Shown here in pieces: positions 32,740 to 38,924 of a stretch of 38,924 nucleotides of DNA. Under the pieces are notes generated by a model that was not told where the DNA came from, made no database searches, and saw only the letters and a list, made by a program, of their open reading frames with translations. Each line of letters begins with the position of its first letter. The first letter of the stretch is position 1. Source of the DNA: JAHBNG01 sp039028975 (GTDB lineage Bacteria; Chloroflexota; Anaerolineae; Caldilineales; Caldilineaceae); contig JBCCHB010000152.1 of assembly GCA_039028975.1 (NCBI GenBank), positions 1 through 38,924 of the forward strand, given 5' to 3'. Both the position numbers and the translations under genes were made by a program.

Positions 32740-32870
32740 ATTTTAGATTGACGATTTGCCGGGTCATTACTATTCGCAGAATGACTTGGGCGTCTCTTGA
32801 TCACGAAGCATTTTTCATGCATCCCGAAGAGATACGTGATCCCGGTAATCGTCAATCGTTAATCTAAAAT
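32740..32870. repeat. Imperfect inverted repeat filling the OppD/OppF spacer
   Basis: The arms are 32740-32766 (ATTTTAGATTGACGATTTGC...) and 32837-32870 (...GTCAATCGTTAATCTAAAAT), around a 70-bp centre that contains CATTCTGCGAA on the minus strand. The right arm touches the OppD stop codon. Related sequence occurs at 33938-34089, so this is a dispersed intergenic family. Confidence 0.65.
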
Positions 32871-33925
32871 TAAATTCTCACTTTTTCGTTCTCTTCGGCA
32901 TAGAGAAAACATCGCACCGTATGCTCCGCCTCTACCTCTACGACTGGTGGTTTGGACACGTTGCAGATACCCTCTAGCCGCTCTTCGCAACGTGAGTAGA
33001 AGGGGCAACCCCGATGTTGGGCAAAGGGGCTGGGGACGGTGCCCGCAATGGGTTTAAGCGGTTCGAGCGGTCCATCGATTTTGGGAATGGAGCGCCAGAG
33101 GGCCTTGGTGTATGGGTGAAGCGGATTCTCAAAGATTACGTCAGCATCCGCGTGCTCCATCACCATGCCCAAGTACATGACCATCACGTCATCAGCGATT
33201 CCACCCACGACAGCTAGGTCATGGCTAATGTACATAATTGCCATATTAAACTCTTCTTGTAGTTCGCTCAACAGCTCTAGAATCTGGGCTTCTATGGTCA
33301 CATCCAGAGCCGTAGTCGGTTCGTCTGCAATGAGCAAATTGGGATTACAAGAGAGGGCCATGGCGATCATGGCTCGCTGTCTCATACCACCGCTAAATTC
33401 ATGGGGATAAGAATCGACCTGCCGATCTGGCTTGGGAATGCCCACGCGCCGTAATAGCTCAACGGCCCGTTCTCGTGCTGTTTCCTTGGTGGCACCGGGG
33501 ACATGGAGTAGAATCGCCTCCATAATCTGGTTGCCAATGGTGTGTAGGGGGCTAAAGGAGGTCATTGGCTCTTGGAAGATCATGCCGATCTCCTTGCCTC
33601 GGATGGAACGAAATTTTTCACCCATTTTGGGTAGTTCGGCCAGATTAACGATCTCTTTGCTTCCGTTGTGGCCCTCAATCTGCATGGTAATTTCGCCACC
33701 GATCTGTTTGGCTGGCGGCGACGGTACAATCCCCATTATCGATTGAGCCGAGACAGATTTGCCCGAACCACTCTCCCCAATAATGCCCAACGTCTTGCCC
33801 TGTTTTACCTTGAAGCTAACGCCATCCACTGCCCGCACAATTCCCTCAAAAAGGAAGAAGTGGACTTGCAGATCCTTAACTTCGACGAGAACATCGTCGG
33901 GGAGGGCTATAGTAGAATTATCCAT
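32870..33925 (-). CDS. Oligopeptide ABC transporter ATPase (OppD/DppD-type)
   Basis: This 351-residue ABC ATPase has Walker A GESGSGKSVS, signature FSGGMRQRAM, Walker B LLIADEPTTALD and H-loop MYISHDLAVV. The C-terminal domain has the Cys-rich CPFYSRCEERLEGIC pattern typical of OppD/DppD. It pairs with the OppF-type ATPase 3' of it, and the two would bind the OppB/OppC channel. The gene starts 164 bp after the OppC stop, the gap being occupied by repeats. Confidence 0.95.
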   Translation of the reverse strand: MDNSTIALPDDVLVEVKDLQVHFFLFEGIVRAVDGVSFKVKQGKTLGIIGESGSGKSVSAQSIMGIVPSPPAKQIGGEITMQIEGHNGSKEIVNLAELPKMGEKFRSIRGKEIGMIFQEPMTSFSPLHTIGNQIMEAILLHVPGATKETARERAVELLRRVGIPKPDRQVDSYPHEFSGGMRQRAMIAMALSCNPNLLIADEPTTALDVTIEAQILELLSELQEEFNMAIMYISHDLAVVGGIADDVMVMYLGMVMEHADADVIFENPLHPYTKALWRSIPKIDGPLEPLKPIAGTVPSPFAQHRGCPFYSRCEERLEGICNVSKPPVVEVEAEHTVRCFLYAEENEKVRI

Positions 33926-33937
33926 AAAAAGGGTACC

Positions 33938-34089
33938 AATTGGCGATTTTACATTGACAATTTACGATTTCTGGGTTCGCTATGTCACAGGTTGTAGTCA
34001 ACAAGCTTCACTTGCGAGAATGACCCCAATTTGTCCAAGGGAAATTACAAACCAGGCAATCGTCAATCTACAATCAAAAATCGTAAATT
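33938..34089. repeat. Repeat-filled OppC/OppD spacer (related to 32740-32870)
   Basis: The left part (CCAATTGGCGATTTTACATT...TTTACGATTTCTGG, 33938-33974) and right part (CCAGGCAATCGTCAATCTACAATC..., about 34052-34089) are diverged inverted copies. The centre holds GGTCATTCTCGCAAG on the minus strand, like the 32740 unit. The right part ends exactly at the OppC stop codon. Confidence 0.5.
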
Positions 34090-35277
34090 CTAAGCGTTTG
34101 CATATGGGTCCGCCGCATCTCGTAACCCATCGCCTACAAAGTTAAAGAGAAGCACGGTGACGATGACGAAGAGGACCGGAATGAGCTGCCAAGGCTGGTG
34201 GGCAATGGCTACAAAATCACGAGCATCTTCCAGCAGAACTCCCCAACTAACCGCGGGCGGTTGCATGCCCAAGCCAAGAAAGCTGAGCGCCGTCTCACCT
34301 AGAATCATCTGGGGGATGGCTACGGTAATGTGAACGATTAGATGACTGGTAAAGCCGGGCAACAGGTGGCGGAAGATGATGCGGCTTTCGCTCGTTCCTG
34401 CGGCTTTGGCGGCCAGTGCGTAATCCTCTTCTCGCAGTTGAAGCAGCTTCCCACGCACTACACGAGCCAGACCGGTCCAACCAACGACGGCCAAAATAAT
34501 GGTTATGGCAAAATAGGTCTTGATGATGGACCAATCTCGAGGAAGGGCCGCGGTCAAAGCCATCCATAGCGGAATGGTTGGGATGGAGAGAAGAAAGTCG
34601 ATAATGCGCTGGATAATTTCGTCAGCGATCCCCCCAATATATCCCGAAATTCCTCCTAAGGTAATGCCCAACAAAAAGGCCAGTAGCACACCCACCAACC
34701 CTACTGAAAGGGAGATGCGAGCGCCAACCAAAATACGAGAGAAGAGATCCCGCCCTAGATCATCAGCACCAAAGAGCATTAAGGGTGGCGCATCGACTTG
34801 AGATGAGCCAAAGAGATGGCGATCCGTCTCCCATAGCCCCCACACTTTATAAGAATCACCCTTTACAAAGAACTCGATGGGATACTTTATCTCTTCGTTG
34901 GCCGCAAACTCGTACTTAAAGGTCTCTTGGTTCAGCGTCCGCTCGAAGCCGTAGTAGTACGGGCGCTCTAGGCCATTTTCACCAAAGATGTGAACGGCAA
35001 TGGGCGGTGCCTTTTGATAATCTTGCTCAGCAAACCGACGATTTGCGGCATAAGGACCGAAGAACTCGGGGAAAATCGCCACAATGTAGAGAATGATCAA
35101 TAAAATTGTGGAAATAAGTGCAAGTTTATGGCGGCGAAAGCGCCACCAGATTAACGTCCACTGACCTGCATAGTAGTAGTTATCGTCGGCATCCTCTTCA
35201 ACCACTAAGACGCCATCGGCATCATATTGGGCATCAGTGAGTAGCTCTTCGGATCGAGCAGATTCTTGTACGCTCAT
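34090..35277 (-). CDS. Oligopeptide ABC transporter permease (OppC/DppC-type) with large external insert
   Basis: This 395-residue permease is about 100 residues longer than typical OppC. There is a cytoplasmic N-terminus with an acidic segment, a first helix at ~52-70, and then an extra ~90-residue external region (75-167) rich in aromatics (RPYYYGFERTL). The usual FGADDLGRDLFSRILVGAR and the remaining helices follow. The EAA-type loop is ALAAKAAGTSESRIIFRHLL followed by PGF. Its ATG overlaps the OppB stop (ATGA), so translation is coupled. The insert may contact the binding protein. Confidence 0.94.
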   Translation of the reverse strand: MSVQESARSEELLTDAQYDADGVLVVEEDADDNYYYAGQWTLIWWRFRRHKLALISTILLIILYIVAIFPEFFGPYAANRRFAEQDYQKAPPIAVHIFGENGLERPYYYGFERTLNQETFKYEFAANEEIKYPIEFFVKGDSYKVWGLWETDRHLFGSSQVDAPPLMLFGADDLGRDLFSRILVGARISLSVGLVGVLLAFLLGITLGGISGYIGGIADEIIQRIIDFLLSIPTIPLWMALTAALPRDWSIIKTYFAITIILAVVGWTGLARVVRGKLLQLREEDYALAAKAAGTSESRIIFRHLLPGFTSHLIVHITVAIPQMILGETALSFLGLGMQPPAVSWGVLLEDARDFVAIAHQPWQLIPVLFVIVTVLLFNFVGDGLRDAADPYANA

Positions 35278-36272
35278 CGGCTTGCTCCTTCAAATCGGAT
35301 GCGAGGGTCAACCCAGGCCAAAGCAATATCAGAGAGCAATGTCCCAACAATGGTCAACAGACTCAGAATCATAATGATGCTCCCGGCTAAGAACATATCT
35401 TGCCCCAGCACAGCCCCAAACAACAATGGTCCAATGGTTGGCAACCCCAAGATCAGGGAGATAAGCACGTCTCCGCCAAAGATACCCGGTAGCACCCAGC
35501 CGATCGTGCTAATAATGGGGTTGAAGGCCATACGAACCGGATATTTCCAGAGCAGTCCCCATTCGGAGACACCCTTGGCCCTTGCAGTGATAACATACTG
35601 CTTCTTTAGCTCATCAAGCAAGTTATTACGCATTACGCGAATGGTAATGCCTGTTCCTGCCAGCCCTATCATTAACAGCGGCAGAATTAGGTGCTTAAGC
35701 ATATCTATAAATTTGGCGATGCTCATGGGCTGTCCGGCAAAATCAACCGAGTATAATCCAAGCGAAGAAAAGCCAAAGTAGCGGAACAGCGCCCAGGCCA
35801 AAATCATGGCAAGGGTAAAGCCTGGCGTGGCCAAACCAATAAATCCAAAGGTTGTAAAGATATAATCTAAACTAGAGTACTGATGAGTGGCCGAATAGAT
35901 GCCAATGGGGATGGCGATTAACCATGACACAATGAGGGACCCAAAGGAGATGGCAATGGTCAATGGCAATCGCTCCGACAGAAGTTCGTTGACAGAACGA
36001 TTCCACTGAAACGAGTACCCGAAATCTTGCCGCATAATAATGCCGCGCATCCAGCGCAAATAACGTTGGTAGGCTGGCTGATCAAAGCCATACATTTGGG
36101 TGATTCGCTCGGCCTCCTCTTCATCAACTTCCACACCAGATGTGCGCAGATTGTTGATGTAGGTGGAGACCCAATCGCCAGGTGGTAGCTCGATCAAGGT
36201 ATAAGAAGCAACCGATATCAAAAAGAGAATCGGCAACAGCATGATCAGGCGGCGGAGAATGAAGAATAACAC
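35274..36272 (-). CDS. Oligopeptide ABC transporter permease (OppB/DppB-type)
   Basis: This 332-residue permease starts MLFFILRRLIMLLPILFLIS, the standard first helix of the OppB/DppB group. External loop LRTSGVEVDEEEAERITQMY and PAYQRYLRWMRGIIMRQDFG follow, as in the family. The EAA loop appears as YVITARAKGVSEWGLLWKYP. Its stop overlaps the OppC start by 4 bp. It follows the binding-protein gene after a 124-bp spacer of tandem repeats. Confidence 0.95.
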   Translation of the reverse strand: MLFFILRRLIMLLPILFLISVASYTLIELPPGDWVSTYINNLRTSGVEVDEEEAERITQMYGFDQPAYQRYLRWMRGIIMRQDFGYSFQWNRSVNELLSERLPLTIAISFGSLIVSWLIAIPIGIYSATHQYSSLDYIFTTFGFIGLATPGFTLAMILAWALFRYFGFSSLGLYSVDFAGQPMSIAKFIDMLKHLILPLLMIGLAGTGITIRVMRNNLLDELKKQYVITARAKGVSEWGLLWKYPVRMAFNPIISTIGWVLPGIFGGDVLISLILGLPTIGPLLFGAVLGQDMFLAGSIIMILSLLTIVGTLLSDIALAWVDPRIRFEGASR

Positions 36273-36298
36273 GTTTTGGAACTCCCTTGGGGGGCGGT

Positions 36299-36395
36299 CG
36301 GGAATCGGTAGGTCGGGAATCGGGAATCGGGAATCGGGAATCGGGAATCGACCGTCTAACCAACCTACCGACCTACCGACCTACTGACTAACCGA
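36299..36395. repeat. Tandem heptamer (CGGGAAT) and octamer (CCTACCGA) arrays
   Basis: There are five perfect tandem copies of CGGGAAT at 36314-36348 and one more copy at 36299-36305. A CCTACCGA octamer array at 36364-36395 has two perfect and two degenerate copies and runs up to the binding-protein stop codon (36397). GGTAGGTCGG at 36308-36317 is complementary to the octamer array, so the transcript could fold into a hairpin in alternative registers. Confidence 0.85.
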
Positions 36396-36396
36396 C

Positions 36397-38379
36397 CTAC
36401 TGGTTCTTAAAGAATACCTGCTCGCCAGCAAAGTTCTGGGCAATTGCGTAGCCGCCAGAGGCAATATTACCTAGGTCAGCATTGGCAATCATTGGGTACT
36501 TAACGTTCTCCACAATCGTCAACATGGGGAGGTTTTCGCGATGCCATGCATAGCCATCGTCCTTTAACGTATTGTACTCATCAGAGCCAGAGACAGAGCC
36601 CCAACGGGCGACATCGAGATCATAAGCTGCTGTCACCCACTCTGGTGGTTCTTGTCCTGATTCACCGTTCGTTGTGATGTAATCGGCCCAGGCCCGTCCA
36701 GCATTTCCGATAGTACCACTCGTCCAGTTAGAATCCCACCCTTGATCATGGGACCACATAACGGACATCATCAGTTCGTTAGCGTCACGGCGTTGACCGA
36801 AGAGTGAAGAGTCAATCTGCTTAACCTGCACATCGAGACCAATTTCACGAAGTTGCTCACCAGCCAGCTCAGCCGCGGGACCTAGATCGGGAGCGTGAGC
36901 GCCATGCTCAAACAAGATGGTCATGGGTTCGCCATTGGGATAGAGACGCATGCCGTCATCACCCCGCTCGGTTAATCCCATCTCATCTAGCAGTGCGTTA
37001 GCCGCATCCACATCACGGGTAGAAAGATCTTCACCCACCGTCAGAAGGGGCAACGAAGCAAAACCAAAGTAGAGCGATTCAATCATCTCGTCCCGATCGA
37101 TGCCCAAGCTAACGGCTTGGCGGAAACGAATGTCCTGAGCCACTTCCTGCCAGTTGGGATCATCAAAGGTTTGGTTAATGTAAACGTTGCTGGAATCAAC
37201 ATGCATATCCAAGATGACGGTAGTGAAGTTGCCCGCTTCTTCGTTCTCTTTATAGAGCGGAATCTTTACTAGACCAGTGCTCTCTCGCAGGAAGTCAACC
37301 TCACCTGTCAGGACTTTCAGATTGACGGCTTCTACGTCATTTACCAAAACAGATTTGATCTCATCTACGTAAGGAAGCTGCTTGCCTTCAGTATCAACTT
37401 TGTAGTAGTAGGGATTGCGGGTCATGTGGATAAGGCCCACTTCGTCTGTTTCCTGTACCAGCCAGGGGTTCAACTGGGGGAAGCCCATGCAACGAGGACG
37501 AGTCACGTGCCAGTTGAGGCAGTCGTTATCTGTGAAATACGTCCACCACTCATCGGTCAGGCCCGCTTCGTCCAGCAGTGGCTGAATTTCGGCCATATCT
37601 GTATAGTCGGGATGCACCATCTTGAGGTGGTGGCTGGGGCGCAGCAGAACCGTATAGCCATTCCATCCTTCAATGGTTAGGTTGCGCAGGAAGCCGCCGT
37701 ATGGCTCATCAAAGGTGACTTTGAAGGTGAAGTCGTCGATGATCTCTAAATCCATGGGCGTGCCGTCGTTAGAGTAGCCCGTGCGGAAGCGGCGTGGGAA
37801 GGTAGGCGTCAACTGCTCGTTGAGGTAGATATCCTCGTAGACAAAGCGCACGTCTTCCGTAGTAACCGCCACGCCGTCCGACCACTTGAGGCCTTCGCGC
37901 ATGTGGAAAGTAAACTCGGTGTTGTCATCATTGACTTCAAAGTCTTTGAGAACGTTCCCGCGGATGTCGCTTACGCTCAAGCCAGGAGAAGAGAGCAGTG
38001 GCTCATTCATCATGACGAAGGTATCGGGATTCCAGTCAGGGCGGAAATGGGCAGTCCGAATGATGCCGCCATACTGACCCGGTTCCCAGTTGGGCAGATC
38101 TTCTTCACTGAGCAGAACGCCAGGACCAACCACAAAGGGTTCAGCTGGAAGCCGCTCTTCCAGGGGAGGCAATTCGCCAGCCGCAACCATTTCCGCCACG
38201 GCAGGTGCTTCCATTGCACCATCACTTGCCATAGATTCTTCACCAGCCTCGCCAGAATCAGCGGATTCAGTGTCCGCAGCGGGAGCTTCTTCAGCCGGTG
38301 CTGCTGCGGGCGTGCCACAAGCAGCCAACAACATAGAGCTGATAATCAGTAGGGACAACAAAAACGAGAGTTTACGCAT
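36397..38379 (-). CDS. Oligopeptide-type (family 5) solute-binding lipoprotein
   Basis: This 660-residue family 5 extracellular binding protein has a signal peptide with lipobox LLAAC (C21), then an Ala/Glu/Ser-rich linker to about residue 55. Family motifs are FHMREGLKWSDGVAVTTEDV (about 155-175), NPYYYKVDTEGKQLPYVDEI, IRFRQAVSLGIDRDEMIESL and a late AWHRENLPMLTIVENVKYPM. GGAGG lies 5 nt upstream of the ATG at 38379. It is first in the B-C-D-F operon and would deliver peptides or other linear ligands such as oligosaccharides or opines, which family 5 proteins also bind. Confidence 0.95.
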   Translation of the reverse strand: MRKLSFLLSLLIISSMLLAACGTPAAAPAEEAPAADTESADSGEAGEESMASDGAMEAPAVAEMVAAGELPPLEERLPAEPFVVGPGVLLSEEDLPNWEPGQYGGIIRTAHFRPDWNPDTFVMMNEPLLSSPGLSVSDIRGNVLKDFEVNDDNTEFTFHMREGLKWSDGVAVTTEDVRFVYEDIYLNEQLTPTFPRRFRTGYSNDGTPMDLEIIDDFTFKVTFDEPYGGFLRNLTIEGWNGYTVLLRPSHHLKMVHPDYTDMAEIQPLLDEAGLTDEWWTYFTDNDCLNWHVTRPRCMGFPQLNPWLVQETDEVGLIHMTRNPYYYKVDTEGKQLPYVDEIKSVLVNDVEAVNLKVLTGEVDFLRESTGLVKIPLYKENEEAGNFTTVILDMHVDSSNVYINQTFDDPNWQEVAQDIRFRQAVSLGIDRDEMIESLYFGFASLPLLTVGEDLSTRDVDAANALLDEMGLTERGDDGMRLYPNGEPMTILFEHGAHAPDLGPAAELAGEQLREIGLDVQVKQIDSSLFGQRRDANELMMSVMWSHDQGWDSNWTSGTIGNAGRAWADYITTNGESGQEPPEWVTAAYDLDVARWGSVSGSDEYNTLKDDGYAWHRENLPMLTIVENVKYPMIANADLGNIASGGYAIAQNFAGEQVFFKNQ

Positions 38380-38924
38380 TAGTTTCCTCCAGAATATGGG
38401 GCAAAACAGAGAAGACTGTGTTACCCAAAGCCAAATAAATGTGATGGATGCTTAACGCTACAGGCAACCCCATAAAGGCTTGGTATCTGAAGCTGTCCTA
38501 TGAACGCAAACACCTTTTATTTCCAACATTCACCAAAGCTGAAAGAGATCATGAAATCATCAATAGATTCTGATTCATACAATTTGTAACTCTGACAAAC
38601 GTAGAATGCAATGTGGGGGGTATGTGCTTTAGCCCTAATAATGGTGGGGGAGAAATAAGGCTGGATAGTAATGGGTATTTTTGAGATAAATATTTGTGCC
38701 GGATAGTTTGAAGTGTGTCAGCAATGCACTCTGCCTACAGACAGTAATCACGTATAGTTTGGGGAGAACCACGAATTACATACACCTTTCGTTTGCGGTA
38801 AATCGGAGAGAAAAGCGCAAACAAAAGTGAGCAACGGTTGAAAGTTGCCCTAAGAAATACGAATAAGGATGTAAAAAAGCCAAAAATAAGGCTAAATAAC
38901 GGCCTTAGTACGCCGATGCGCGTC
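38380..38924. other. Upstream region of the oligopeptide operon, no gene seen
   Basis: No open frame of note lies on either strand in these 545 bp. The region is AT-rich in parts and must hold the promoter of the minus-strand operon, but no convincing -35/-10 pair with proper spacing was found. Near the right edge, AGCC (38878-38881) and GGCT (38890-38893) with an adjoining T-run on the minus strand make a weak terminator-like hairpin, possibly for a gene beyond the window. Confidence 0.5.

Noticed and set aside
36299..36395. CRISPR-like array
   Set aside because: The units are 7-8 bp with no spacers and no cas genes nearby. It is a simple tandem repeat.
38090..38455. Plus-strand Ser/Ala-rich open frame at the oligopeptide-binding protein start
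   Set aside because: It is antisense to the signal peptide and Ala-rich linker of a clear family 5 binding protein, with no independent support.

Overview
The window looks like a chromosomal piece of a heterotrophic bacterium, most probably Chloroflexota (Caldilineae/Anaerolineae-like). This is inferred from gene style and not from a marker gene. The signs are several ABC solute-binding lipoproteins with Ala/Glu/Pro-rich linkers after the lipobox, PhyH oxygenases, sulfatases, Uma2 and DUF4143-type accessory genes, and many short palindromic intergenic repeats. Base composition is moderate (about half GC by eye). Almost every gene lies on the minus strand. The exceptions are a transposase remnant at the left edge and a decayed toxin-antitoxin pair near 26.1-27.0 kb.

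Layout. 1-123: end of an IS5-type transposase. 157-8.2 kb: a minus-strand run of two sulfatase-superfamily enzymes, a beta-lactamase-fold protein, a Nudix hydrolase, two PhyH dioxygenases, a HAD phosphatase and a SnoaL-like protein. 8.2-10.3 kb: broken accessory genes (Uma2, DUF4143-type ATPase) with striking palindromes. 10.3-15.2 kb: an LplABC-type sugar transporter (two permeases, binding lipoprotein) followed by a sugar isomerase/epimerase. 15.4-16.7 kb: a divergent UppS-like prenyltransferase and a frameshifted nucleotidyltransferase. 16.7-26.0 kb: a second sugar-transporter operon of unusual content: binding lipoprotein, Ham1-like pyrophosphatase, a beta-propeller fused to a MalF-type permease, a MalG-type permease, a P-loop kinase, an AAA/PD-(D/E)XK protein, a sulfotransferase and a medium-chain dehydrogenase. 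26.1-27.0 kb: Phd/PIN toxin-antitoxin remnant. 27.0-31.6 kb: glycosyltransferase, Gfo/Idh/MocA oxidoreductase, a lipid-anchored hydratase-fold protein, an orphan Tat-exported binding protein and a small membrane protein. 31.7-38.4 kb: a complete oligopeptide-type ABC transporter (binding protein, B, C, D, F). 38.4-38.9 kb: upstream region with no gene seen.

How it fits together: three complete importers and one orphan binding protein bring in oligosaccharides, peptides or related organic matter. Sulfatases, PhyH oxygenases, isomerase, Gfo/Idh/MocA and MDR enzymes would trim and oxidise the products. This is the usual picture for a degrader of complex, sulfated organic matter, but no substrate can be named from sequence.

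The most unusual item is the 661-residue protein at 21608-23593. Seven propeller repeats sit behind a signal peptide and are joined by a transmembrane helix to a full MalF-type permease, so a putative sensor or binding domain would sit on the outer face of the importer. A second theme is that spacers inside these operons are packed with different repeat families (77-bp hairpin element, 272-bp terminal-inverted-repeat element, GC-rich twin hairpins, tandem heptamers), often directly after a stop codon. A third is that the selfish or accessory genes (Uma2, DUF4143 ATPase, nucleotidyltransferase, antitoxin, PIN toxin) all carry stops or frameshifts, while the metabolic genes are open.
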